Assembly: GCF_019295435.1 (NCBI RefSeq) | Contig: NZ_WEKL01000002.1 | Span: 64,278-127,115 of the forward strand | Source: Aquimarina litoralis | GTDB taxonomy: Bacteria; Bacteroidota; Bacteroidia; Flavobacteriales; Flavobacteriaceae | DNA: 62,838 bases | Direction: 5' to 3' | Part shown: piece by piece, positions 42,343-50,849 of the stretch | Layout: each line of letters begins with the position of its first letter | Numbering within the stretch: position 1 is the first letter of the stretch | Made by a program: the position numbers and the translations under genes | The notes under the pieces: generated by a model | Database searches by the model: none | The model's input: the letters and a program-made list of their open reading frames with translations, nothing else | Told to the model about the DNA's origin: nothing

Positions 42343-44850
42343 CTATTGAATCATAAAACGACCATATACTCCTTGAATTTTAGCAATGTAAGTACCGCTG
42401 CTAAAATTACTAGTATCGATCTGACCACTAATACTATTAAATTCTTTTTGAACGATTTTTCTGCCCCTAAGATCGTATACTTCTACTAAACCAATGTTTG
42501 TTTTAGCTGTGATTTGAATTGGTTGATTTTGGGCAGGAACAGGATATAATAAAATACCTTTACTTGCTAGAGAGTTTTCATCAATTCCTAATGTAGACTC
42601 GCACTCTGGATTACCATATATATTTACTTCCACAATACTGGCGAAACCTGATCCAGTACTAGTACCATTCGAGGTGAATTTGAGATACCTTCCCATTACG
42701 TTGTTAAGTAAAAATAATTGTTCCGTACTTTCCGCTCCACTTTCGATAGCGCTATCTTGACCAGTTAATACAGTAGTAAATGGCCCATTTTCTTCATTTG
42801 CTACTGCAATATCGAAATTGATCGTTCTTTCATTAGCTTTTAAGACATGAATTCCTATTTGACTAAGAGTTCGTATACAGGATACATCAAATGTGATAGA
42901 GACCTCTGGTTCTGTATTTGCGTCTCCTGTCCAATATTCTGATGCAGTTACATTATTATCCCAAGCAAATTGAGGTCCAACGTTTGGTTTTCCTTGTTCA
43001 GTTCCTACAGCAGTTGCATCAACAATTGTAATTTCATCAGTAAATAGATTAGACTGTATAATAGTTACTGTAGTGGTTAAATCATTTCCTCCTGCAACCT
43101 CATTAATAGTTATGGAGGCTGTTCGTTGCGAAGCGCTACTATTTTCTGTATAGTTTGCTGTTATTATCGCAGAATTGCTTCCAGAAGAAGTATCAACGGT
43201 TAACCATGGTGAATTTTCGCTAATGTTCCAATCAACATTAGCGTTGATTTCAAAGGAAACATTACCACCACCTCTGGTAACGTTTATGGTTGTTGGGTTA
43301 ACAGTCAATCTAGGAGTGTCAATACTAGTTCCTCCAAAACCAATAGTCACACCTACATCTGAAGTAGTATGTGGAAGTCGAGAACCTCCTGAATTGAATT
43401 CTTCTGCACCTGCGTCAAGATTTCCGGAACGATTTCCCCCTAAAATGTCAGTGGTTACGAAGGGATAATTTCCAACAGCGGCATCGATAGCAGGACTATT
43501 AGAACCTAATTCATAATATAAAGGACCGTTCTCCAGAAGTCCATTGGTAACAACTAGGTTATTATTACTTCCAGTGTTAAGATCCCAAGATCCACTTTGA
43601 GTAATATTTCCTTGATAGATGGAAGTTCCAATCGGAGTTGTTTGTTCGTCAACAGCGCTTTCCGCAGTATTGATCATAATGTTATTGGCAATTACCAGGT
43701 TTTCTGGTGCTAAACTTAAATTTCCTCCAACATTGGTTCCTATTCTAAAACCATAATCACAGTTTACAAAAGTATTATTTACTATAGTTGCATCGATAAC
43801 TTGATAGTATCCATTGAGAGCTGTATTAGGTCTGCCGTTACTCACATTAATTGCCCCAGCTGTACTTGTATTACTACCATCTGGTTTTTCAGAATTTACT
43901 CCTTCTATATAATTGTTGTATACTTTATGGCCTTCTCCAATAACACGAATACCACCCGAAAAAAGATTGTTCTCGGCAAAAAAGAAATTATTATATACTT
44001 CGCAATCATCTCCGTGTCTTAATGTTAGTGTACCCTGATAATCTCTAAAAGTATTGTTGTAATACTTGTTTTCACCGCTTTTGTTAGAAATGATTTCTAC
44101 TTCACCAGACCAATTATAGAATAAATTGTCATAAACTTCTGTATTAGATGGATGCAATGAAGTACTACTATTTCCTATTCGAATAGCATCTTGATCATTA
44201 TCTTGATTAACTTCTCTTATAGGAGTACGATCAGCAAAATAATTATGATGAATTTTTGTGAAATCTGGTTCTGCAAATTCTGTGGAAGTAGCATTTCTAT
44301 TATCGTTAATAATACTTCCAATACCATGTTTTCCAATAAATGAGCTATAGCTTATTTCATTATGTTGTCCGTATACAATAATCCATTTAAAAGTTAACGT
44401 TTCTTGTGAAACTGTTCCGTTATACCGATCTACCTTGATATTTGTTACTGTACAATGGTCACATTCATTGTTATTACTATCTCTGAATTCTATTATAGGT
44501 TCTATAGAACTTCCACTAGTGCTTAAGTTAGATGGATTTTGAAAAACTACACCTTCAAAAATGATATAAGAACCGCCCATACTCACTCTAGAGTTGCCTT
44601 CAAAGAATACTGCACCTGGAGTTTGTGCTTTGATAGTAATTGGATTTGTTGCAGTACCATTCTTATTAATGTTTATGACGGTATTTGTCCAAGTTCCATT
44701 GGCTAAGGTAATGGTTGATCCTGCCGATGCGTTCGTGATGGCATTTTGTAATTCAGAATTGCTAGAAACTGTTTGTGCAAATATTGGAGTATTTGCAATA
44801 GTCAGTAATGCACAAATGATGATTGTGTACTTTAAAATGTTGATGTTCAT
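42343..44850 (-). CDS. PL6-family polysaccharide lyase with BACON, F5/8 and T9SS domains
   Basis: 835 residues. Signal peptide ends near residue 26 (TPIFAQ). The catalytic beta-helix of family 6 (alginate lyase/chondroitinase B) spans about 27-490: Lys257 (NKSGENKYYNN) and Arg278 (LTLRHGD) are 21 apart like the Lys250/Arg271 pair of chondroitinase B, and Glu250/Glu252 fit its calcium ligands. A BACON domain (about 517-605), an F5/8 type C carbohydrate-binding domain and a T9SS sorting domain follow. It should cleave alginate outside the cell; no other alginate gene is nearby. Two operators lie at its promoter. Confidence 0.9.
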   Translation of the reverse strand: MNINILKYTIIICALLTIANTPIFAQTVSSNSELQNAITNASAGSTITLANGTWTNTVININKNGTATNPITIKAQTPGAVFFEGNSRVSMGGSYIIFEGVVFQNPSNLSTSGSSIEPIIEFRDSNNNECDHCTVTNIKVDRYNGTVSQETLTFKWIIVYGQHNEISYSSFIGKHGIGSIINDNRNATSTEFAEPDFTKIHHNYFADRTPIREVNQDNDQDAIRIGNSSTSLHPSNTEVYDNLFYNWSGEVEIISNKSGENKYYNNTFRDYQGTLTLRHGDDCEVYNNFFFAENNLFSGGIRVIGEGHKVYNNYIEGVNSEKPDGSNTSTAGAINVSNGRPNTALNGYYQVIDATIVNNTFVNCDYGFRIGTNVGGNLSLAPENLVIANNIMINTAESAVDEQTTPIGTSIYQGNITQSGSWDLNTGSNNNLVVTNGLLENGPLYYELGSNSPAIDAAVGNYPFVTTDILGGNRSGNLDAGAEEFNSGGSRLPHTTSDVGVTIGFGGTSIDTPRLTVNPTTINVTRGGGNVSFEINANVDWNISENSPWLTVDTSSGSNSAIITANYTENSSASQRTASITINEVAGGNDLTTTVTIIQSNLFTDEITIVDATAVGTEQGKPNVGPQFAWDNNVTASEYWTGDANTEPEVSITFDVSCIRTLSQIGIHVLKANERTINFDIAVANEENGPFTTVLTGQDSAIESGAESTEQLFLLNNVMGRYLKFTSNGTSTGSGFASIVEVNIYGNPECESTLGIDENSLASKGILLYPVPAQNQPIQITAKTNIGLVEVYDLRGRKIVQKEFNSISGQIDTSNFSSGTYIAKIQGVYGRFMIQ

Positions 44851-44870
44851 GATTTAGGGTCTTCTGTTAA

Positions 44871-44905
44871 ATTGGTTAACCAATTTGGTCAACCAAACAA
44901 ATATA
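44871..44905 (-). promoter_or_regulatory. alginate-lyase promoter with two repressor-type operators
   Basis: On the minus strand TTG (44927-44925) and TATATTTG (44905-44898) are 19 bp apart. Directly downstream are TTTGGTCAACCAAA (44884-44897) and the perfect palindrome ATTGGTTAACCAAT (44871-44884), back to back. The TTGGT-N2-ACCAA pattern and position over the transcription start suit a repressor of the GntR or LacI kind, common for alginate genes; no such regulator is in the window. Confidence 0.7.
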
Positions 44906-44925
44906 CTATTCATTTCTTTAAAACC

Positions 44926-44958
44926 AAAAAACGCTTCCAAAATTGTTGAAAGCGTTTT
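44926..44958 (-). terminator. pnp terminator
   Basis: On the minus strand AAAACGCTT and AAGCGTTTT arms form a stem and the T-run follows. The -33 TTG of the lyase promoter (44925-44927) touches its edge, so the two functions are packed end to end. Confidence 0.75.
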
Positions 44959-44986
44959 TCTTATAAATCATAAAGAATTATTGTGA

Positions 44987-47191
44987 TTAATTCTCTTTTT
45001 TGTCATTATTTCTAGGTTTTCTATCACCTTTTGGCCTATCTCCTTTTGGTCTATCACCTTCTTTTCTTGGTGGTCTAGGTAATAAAGCTTTTCTGGAAAC
45101 TTTTTCCTTGCGAGTTCTGGAATCAATACCAAAGTATTTCACATCCATGATATCTCCCATATTTACCACATCACTTACATTTTCAGTGCGTTCCCATGCT
45201 AATTCAGAAACGTGAAGTAATACTTCATTTCCTGGAGCTTCCGTATACTCTACAACTGCACCGAAGTCTAACATTTTTACGACTTTTACTTCGTATACAC
45301 TTCCAACTTGTGGTTTAAATGTGATAGAATCGATTTTTGCTAATACAGCATCGATTCCTTCCTGATCTGTACCTAGGATTTCTACATTACCTTCTTCGGT
45401 AACAGGATCTTCATTAATTACAATTGTAGTATTTGTTTCTTTTTGTAATTCTTGAATTACTTTTCCTCCAGGACCAATAAGGGCTCCGATATATTCTCCA
45501 GGTATAGTTCTGGTAACCATTTTTGGAGCATGTCCTTTCACATCTGCATTCGGAGTTGCGATAGTATCGGTTAATTTTTCAAGGATATGTAAACGACCAT
45601 CACGAGCTTGTTTCAATGCATTTACTAAAATCTCATAACTTAATCCTTTGATTTTAATATCCATCTGACATGCAGTGATACCATCAGCAGTACCAGTTAC
45701 TTTAAAATCCATATCTCCTAAATGATCTTCATCACCTAAAATATCAGACAATACAGCATAGTTTCCTGAATCTGCATCCGAAATTAGTCCCATGGCTATT
45801 CCTGAAACTGGCTTTTTAAGTTGAACTCCAGCATCCATTAATGCCATAGTACCTGAACATACAGTTGCCATAGAAGAAGAACCATTAGATTCTAAAATTT
45901 CTGAAACTACACGCACTGTATATGGACAATCATCAGGAATCATTCCTTTAAGTGCTCGTTGTGCTAAATTACCATGTCCAACTTCTCTTCTAGAAGTTCC
46001 ACGAATAGGTCTCGCTTCTCCAGTTGAGAAAGGAGGGAAGTTATAATGAAGATAAAATGTTTCTTCTCCTTCGTAAGAAGGCATATCTATTTGATTCGCT
46101 TCTCTGGAAGTACCTAAAGTTACAGTTGCTAATGCCTGTGTTTCTCCTCTTGTGAAGATTGAAGATCCATGTGTTGATGGCAAGTAATCTACTTCACACC
46201 AAATCGGTCGAATTTCTGTAGTTTTTCTTCCGTCTAGTCTTAGTCCTTCGTTTAGTGTCAAATCACGAACCGCTGCTTTTTCAGCTTTTCCATAATATTT
46301 AGATACAAGATCTCCAATATCTTCTAATTCTTCTTCCGAAAAAGTAGCTAATATTTCTTCTTTGATTTCTGCAAATGCAGCACCTCTTTCTTTTTTAGAG
46401 GAACCTTGTTTTGCCACAGCATATACTTTGTCATATGCCATTTCGTGAATTTTTTGAGCTAGTTCTTCATCATTTCTCTCAGGCTCATATTCTCTTACTT
46501 CTTTCTTTCCGAACGCTTCCGCTAATTTTCTCTGTGCTACACACTGAACTTTAATTGCTTCATGAGCGAACTTGATAGCTTCCGTCATTTCCTCTTCAGA
46601 GATTTCATCCATTTCTCCTTCAACCATCATAACAGAATCTTCTGAGGCACCAATTACCATATCGATATCAGATTCGTCTAATTGAGCTCTTGTAGGGTTT
46701 ATGATAAATTCACCATTAATTCTTCCTACTCTAACTTCTGAAATCGGACATTCAAATGGGAAATCAGATAATTGTATTGCTGCAGAAGCTGCTAACGCTG
46801 CCATTGCATCTGGCATTACATTTTCATCATGAGACATTAATTGGATCATTACCTGAGTCTCTGAGTGATAGTCTTTTGGGAAAAGAGGACGCAATACACG
46901 ATCTACTAATCTCATTGTTAATACCTCTCCATCACTTGGTCTTGCCTCTCTCTTAAAAAATCCACCAGGATACCTACCAGCTGCCGCAAATTTTTCTCTA
47001 TAGTCTACTGTTAAAGGTAAAAAATCTACGTCTGCTGCTTTGTAGTTTGAAACTACTGTACACAATAACATACATTTTCCTGATTGAACAACTACAGAAC
47101 CGTGTGCCTGTTTCGCTAATTTTCCGGTCTCTAGGCTTATTTCTCTTCCATCTCCTAGATCAATGACCTCTCTATACACTTTTGGAATCAT
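44987..47191 (-). CDS. pnp: polyribonucleotide nucleotidyltransferase (PNPase)
   Basis: 734 residues. Two RNase PH domains, then a KH domain ([15 protein letters not shown]) and an S1 domain ([20 protein letters not shown]). The active-site segment of the second PH domain ([18 protein letters not shown]) is intact. A basic, disordered tail ([19 protein letters not shown]) ends the protein. It degrades RNA 3'-5' phosphorolytically. It lies downstream of rpsO on the same strand, the usual order, with its own leader. Confidence 0.96.
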   Translation of the reverse strand: MIPKVYREVIDLGDGREISLETGKLAKQAHGSVVVQSGKCMLLCTVVSNYKAADVDFLPLTVDYREKFAAAGRYPGGFFKREARPSDGEVLTMRLVDRVLRPLFPKDYHSETQVMIQLMSHDENVMPDAMAALAASAAIQLSDFPFECPISEVRVGRINGEFIINPTRAQLDESDIDMVIGASEDSVMMVEGEMDEISEEEMTEAIKFAHEAIKVQCVAQRKLAEAFGKKEVREYEPERNDEELAQKIHEMAYDKVYAVAKQGSSKKERGAAFAEIKEEILATFSEEELEDIGDLVSKYYGKAEKAAVRDLTLNEGLRLDGRKTTEIRPIWCEVDYLPSTHGSSIFTRGETQALATVTLGTSREANQIDMPSYEGEETFYLHYNFPPFSTGEARPIRGTSRREVGHGNLAQRALKGMIPDDCPYTVRVVSEILESNGSSSMATVCSGTMALMDAGVQLKKPVSGIAMGLISDADSGNYAVLSDILGDEDHLGDMDFKVTGTADGITACQMDIKIKGLSYEILVNALKQARDGRLHILEKLTDTIATPNADVKGHAPKMVTRTIPGEYIGALIGPGGKVIQELQKETNTTIVINEDPVTEEGNVEILGTDQEGIDAVLAKIDSITFKPQVGSVYEVKVVKMLDFGAVVEYTEAPGNEVLLHVSELAWERTENVSDVVNMGDIMDVKYFGIDSRTRKEKVSRKALLPRPPRKEGDRPKGDRPKGDRKPRNNDKKEN

Positions 47192-47213
47192 ATTCTTTTT
47201 TAGATTCTAACCT

Positions 47214-47289
47214 TGATATACTGGCTATGTATACACCTATAGTATATCACGGTTTTATTAAACATTGGTTTCCGTCTTACTCGGACGGA
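47214..47289 (-). promoter_or_regulatory. structured leader upstream of pnp
   Basis: Two hairpins can form: TGATATACT (47214-47222) with AGTATATCA (47241-47249), and TCCGTC (47271-47276) with GACGGA (47284-47289). They lie 23-98 bp before the pnp start in the 246-bp gap after rpsO. In other bacteria the pnp leader is folded and processed to autoregulate; the same may hold here, but sequence alone does not prove it. Confidence 0.45.
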
Positions 47290-47407
47290 CAAGGTTGTGT
47301 TGTTGTAGTTGTTGTGCGACCAATGAAAAACTAAGGCATTCATTTTAACCTTCTTTAGGTCAAAATGTTTTATTTAATTTAATCAAAAAGGAAATAAGTA
47401 TAACTAA

Positions 47408-47432
47408 AAAGAGAGGCATACAGCCTCTCTTT
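47408..47432 (-). terminator. rpsO terminator
   Basis: AAAGAGAGGC and GCCTCTCTTT make a 10-bp stem around a 5-nt loop, with further T on the minus strand. It lies 6 bp after the rpsO stop. Confidence 0.85.
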
Positions 47433-47437
47433 CTTGA

Positions 47438-47707
47438 TTATTTTCTTAATCCTAATTCTTTAACGATTGCACGATATCTCATGATATCTTTCTTTTTAAG
47501 ATAGTCTAAAAGATCTCGACGCTTACCCACTAACTTCACTAATGAACGCTCAGTGTTAAAATCTTTACGATTCTTTTTTAAGTGCTCAGTTAAATGTGTA
47601 ATTCTGTGTGTAAACAATGCAATCTGTCCTTCAGCAGAACCAGTATCGTTTTTCCCTTTACCGTGTTTTGCGAAGATTTCTTCTTTAGTTTCTTTTGTTA
47701 AATACAT
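47438..47707 (-). CDS. rpsO: 30S ribosomal protein S15
   Basis: 89 residues, the normal length. Start chosen at the ATG 47707 (MYLTKETKEEIFAKHG), as the frame extends 19 further residues upstream (MHANSRMLDIHKNHL...), which no S15 has. Signatures: GSAEGQIALFTHRITHLTEHLK and LVKLVGKRRDLLDYLKKKD. It binds 16S rRNA and also typically its own mRNA. Confidence 0.96.
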   Translation of the reverse strand: MYLTKETKEEIFAKHGKGKNDTGSAEGQIALFTHRITHLTEHLKKNRKDFNTERSLVKLVGKRRDLLDYLKKKDIMRYRAIVKELGLRK

Positions 47708-47871
47708 TCCAATATTATTTAAATGATTTTTATGTATATCTAGCATTCTGCTATTAGCGTGCAAATATAATACTTTTTATATAAGAAATACTTTTTGTAA
47801 AAAAAAAGATGGTGAATTAAACCTTTTCTAAAGTGGTAAGTCTTAAAGAAGTAACATTAAAAATTAAGATA

Positions 47872-48699
47872 ATGAAGAACAACATTTTAAAATTTGGTTT
47901 TATTGCATTCTTTTCGGTGGTTTTAGTGGGGTGTAATAATGAAGAAGTAGCAGATCAATTATCATTGGATGCTATAGATAGTGAAGAAGCGGCTTTAACC
48001 GCTGATATTGATGATGGTTCTGAAGTGATAAGTGATCTTACTTTACAAGGTTTTGAAGATGAAGAAGGCTTGTCAAAAAGTAATGGACGTTTTTTGCCGG
48101 ACTGTGCAACGGTAACTATTGTATTAACAGATACTACTAAAAATGTAACAATTGATTTTGGTACCGAAGGATGCGAAGTTAGAAGCGGACATATTATAAA
48201 AGGAAAAATTTTGATGTCTTATGAACTTGATGTAGAAGCAATGTCTCTTGTAATTAATTATAGTTTAGAAGATTTCTTTATAGATGATAATCAATTTGAA
48301 GGGTCAAGAACTATTACTAGATTAAAGTCTAATCAAAATGGTAATCCTGAGTATTCAATGGAGTTGAATCTTACGGTTACTTTTGCTGATGGTACGCAAG
48401 CATCAAGAACGGGTAGTAAAACACGTGAATGGATTGAAGGTGCTTTTAATGGTAATTGGGGAGATAATGTGTTTTTGATTAATGGAGCATGGCAAACGAA
48501 TTTTGCAAATGGAAATATGCATAGTACGACAATCACTACTCCTTTAAGGAGAGAGGCAAGTTGCAGATTTTTAGTGAGTGGCGTTGTTGAATTAGTAAGG
48601 ACTAACTATAGTGGTACGTTAGATTATGGAGATGGATCTTGTGATAATCAGGCATTATTTACTAATTCTGAAGGTGAAGAAAGAGAAATTTTATTGTAA
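47872..48699 (+). CDS. hypothetical lipoprotein, 275 aa
   Basis: The ATG at 47872 gives a lipoprotein signal with lipobox VLVGC (Cys near residue 20); the 13 residues possible upstream are not signal-like. The mature chain is acidic (EEVADQLSLDAIDSEEAAL) and then strand-rich with repeats of Thr/Ser strands (TVTIVLTDTTKNVTIDFG), a conserved-looking Cys pair (DCATV, EGCEVR) and a second Cys pair toward the C-terminus. Family unknown. It stands alone with its own terminator. Confidence 0.65.
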   Translation: MKNNILKFGFIAFFSVVLVGCNNEEVADQLSLDAIDSEEAALTADIDDGSEVISDLTLQGFEDEEGLSKSNGRFLPDCATVTIVLTDTTKNVTIDFGTEGCEVRSGHIIKGKILMSYELDVEAMSLVINYSLEDFFIDDNQFEGSRTITRLKSNQNGNPEYSMELNLTVTFADGTQASRTGSKTREWIEGAFNGNWGDNVFLINGAWQTNFANGNMHSTTITTPLRREASCRFLVSGVVELVRTNYSGTLDYGDGSCDNQALFTNSEGEEREILL

Positions 48700-48713
48700 T
48701 TATAAGGTATAAT

Positions 48714-48747
48714 AAAAAAGCGTCCTCAAGAAAGGACGCTTTTTTTA
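48714..48747. terminator. bidirectional terminator between convergent genes
   Basis: AAAAAAGCGTCCT and AGGACGCTTTTTT form a 13-bp stem with a 6-nt loop and T-tracts on both sides, between the lipoprotein (plus) and accD (minus). Confidence 0.9.
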
Positions 48748-48764
48748 TTTGTAGTAATCTTAAT

Positions 48765-49625
48765 CTAGTTGGATGACAAAGGTCGATTAAGAATTAGATC
48801 AAGATATAGATTTATTTTTTCTTTTAGGTTTTGTCTAGGACTAATAAAGTCTAGGAAACCATGTTCTTTTAAAAACTCAGCCGTTTGGAAACCTTCAGGA
48901 AGTTCTTTTCCTGTAGTATCTCGAACAACTCTTGGTCCAGCAAATCCAATTAAAGCTCCCGGTTCTGCAATGTTTATATCTCCAAGCATTGCAAAAGAAG
49001 CAGTTGTTCCTCCAGTTGTAGGATCTGTGCATAAAGATATATAAGGGATTCCTGCATCAGCTAATTGTGCTAACTTTGCAGACGTTTTTGCTAATTGCAT
49101 TAATGATAGTGCAGCTTCCATCATACGAGCTCCACCAGATTTGGAGATGATCATAAATGGTATTTTATTTTTTAAAGCATGGTCAGCTGCTCTGGCTATT
49201 TTTTCTCCAACGACGCTTCCCATAGAACCACCTATAAATGAAAAATCCATACAAGCAATTACAATATCATTACCATTTGATTTTCCAACGGCAGTCCTAA
49301 CCGCATCTTTTAGATTCGTTTTTTCCTGTGCGTCCTTTAGACGTTCAGTATATTTCTTTTTGTCTTCGAATTTAAGAGGATCTTTTGAGGTAAGATTTTT
49401 ATCCAATTCTTTAAACTTATTATCGTCAAAAAGGATTTCAAAATATTCTTTACTACCTATTCTTACGTGATACCCATCTTCTGGACTTACATAAAAGTTT
49501 TTTTCTAGTTGCTCTGCATCGACTATTTTTCCTGTAGGCGATTTATACCAAAGTCCTTTTGGAACATCTTTTTTGTCCTCGGTAGCAGTTTGTATACCTT
49601 TTTGAGTTCTCTTAAACCAAGCCAT
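48765..49625 (-). CDS. accD: acetyl-CoA carboxylase carboxyltransferase beta subunit
   Basis: This 286-residue protein carries the carboxyltransferase core: [58 protein letters not shown] and [13 protein letters not shown]. It transfers carboxyl from biotin to acetyl-CoA to form malonyl-CoA, the first step of fatty acid synthesis. The N-terminal zinc finger has lost its cysteines: where four Cys are usual, the chain reads [11 protein letters not shown] and [13 protein letters not shown] recall this from related flavobacteria, so it is a lineage trait rather than damage. The alpha subunit is not in the window. Confidence 0.93.
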   Translation of the reverse strand: MAWFKRTQKGIQTATEDKKDVPKGLWYKSPTGKIVDAEQLEKNFYVSPEDGYHVRIGSKEYFEILFDDNKFKELDKNLTSKDPLKFEDKKKYTERLKDAQEKTNLKDAVRTAVGKSNGNDIVIACMDFSFIGGSMGSVVGEKIARAADHALKNKIPFMIISKSGGARMMEAALSLMQLAKTSAKLAQLADAGIPYISLCTDPTTGGTTASFAMLGDINIAEPGALIGFAGPRVVRDTTGKELPEGFQTAEFLKEHGFLDFISPRQNLKEKINLYLDLILNRPLSSN

Positions 49626-49643
49626 AAATTATTTATATTAAAA

Positions 49644-49680
49644 AAGCTGAAACTCTTTAGTATGTTTAGAGTTTCAGCTT
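49644..49680 (-). terminator. fba terminator
   Basis: AAGCTGAAACTCT and AGAGTTTCAGCTT form a 13-bp stem with an 11-nt loop, followed on the minus strand by T. It separates fba from accD, which follows on the same strand. Confidence 0.85.
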
Positions 49681-49694
49681 GGTTGTCTATCTTA

Positions 49695-50762
49695 TTATAA
49701 TGTATCTACATTATTTAAATCTTCAAAAGCCTTTTTAAGACGGTCCTTAAAAGTAATTTCTCCTTCTCTTAACCACTTTCTTGGATCGTAATATTTTTTA
49801 TTAGGCTCATCAGCTCCTTCAGGATTTCCTATTTGAGTTTTGAGATAATCAATTTTTCCTGTCATATAATCTCTAATCCCTTCGTTAAAAGCAAACTGAA
49901 GATCTGTGTCAATATTCATTTTGATCACTCCATATCCAATAGCCTCTCTGATTTCTTCTAAGGTAGAACCGCTTCCTCCATGAAATACGAAGTCAATGTG
50001 GTTATGTTCTACACCATATTTTTCAGAAATAAATTCCTGAGAGTTTTTAAGAATTTTTGGAGTTAATTTTACATTTCCAGGTTTGTACACACCATGAACA
50101 TTACCGAAAGCAGCAGCTACTGTAAATTTATCACTTACTTTGCTTAGTTCTTCATAAGCATAAGCAACTTCTTCAGGCTGTGTATATAATTTAGAATCAT
50201 CTACATCACTATTATCTACACCATCTTCTTCTCCTCCAGTAATACCTAATTCTATTTCCAGAGTCATTCCCATTTTACTCATTCGAGCAAGATATTCTTT
50301 ACAAATTTCGATGTTTTCCTCTATTGGTTCTTCAGATAGATCAATCATATGAGAACTGTATAGAGGTTTTCCTGTCTCTTTATAAAAAGCTTCACCTGCT
50401 TCTAATAATCCGTCTATCCAAGGAAGTAATTTTTTTGCACAGTGGTCAGTGTGCAAAATTACAGGCACTCCATAAGCTTCAGCCATTAGATGTACGTGTC
50501 TAGCTCCTGCAGTAGCACCCGCAATCGCAGCTTTTTGATCCTCATTAGAAAGTCCTTTTCCTGCATTAAACTGTGCTCCTCCATTTGAGAATTGAATAAT
50601 TACCGGAGAATTTAATTCTGCTGCAGTTTCTAATACTGCATTGATAGAATTGGATCCAATTACATTTACCGCTGGTAAGGCGAAAGCTTTTTCTTTGGCA
50701 TAATTAAAGATAGCCTGTACTTCGTCTCCTGTTGCAACTCCTGGTTTGATGTTGTGACTCAT
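49695..50762 (-). CDS. fbaA: fructose-bisphosphate aldolase, class II
   Basis: 355 residues. The zinc and catalytic site HTDHCAKKLLPW, SHMIDLSEE and VFHGGSGS mark the class II aldolase, and the long insert (ITGGEEDGVDN) shows the FbaA subtype. It cleaves fructose 1,6-bisphosphate in glycolysis and does the reverse in gluconeogenesis. Length is normal; it is monocistronic. Confidence 0.96.
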   Translation of the reverse strand: MSHNIKPGVATGDEVQAIFNYAKEKAFALPAVNVIGSNSINAVLETAAELNSPVIIQFSNGGAQFNAGKGLSNEDQKAAIAGATAGARHVHLMAEAYGVPVILHTDHCAKKLLPWIDGLLEAGEAFYKETGKPLYSSHMIDLSEEPIEENIEICKEYLARMSKMGMTLEIELGITGGEEDGVDNSDVDDSKLYTQPEEVAYAYEELSKVSDKFTVAAAFGNVHGVYKPGNVKLTPKILKNSQEFISEKYGVEHNHIDFVFHGGSGSTLEEIREAIGYGVIKMNIDTDLQFAFNEGIRDYMTGKIDYLKTQIGNPEGADEPNKKYYDPRKWLREGEITFKDRLKKAFEDLNNVDTL

Positions 50763-50849
50763 AATTTACTTTTAGTTAATAAGCCTACAAAAATAATAAA
50801 ATAATACTGAATGAATTTTAAATTTAAAGGTGAAAAATAAGGATTATTG

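Noticed and set aside
43175..43468. A 97-codon plus-strand frame opposite the alginate lyase
   Set aside because: Antisense to the BACON and PL6 region; no independent coding evidence.
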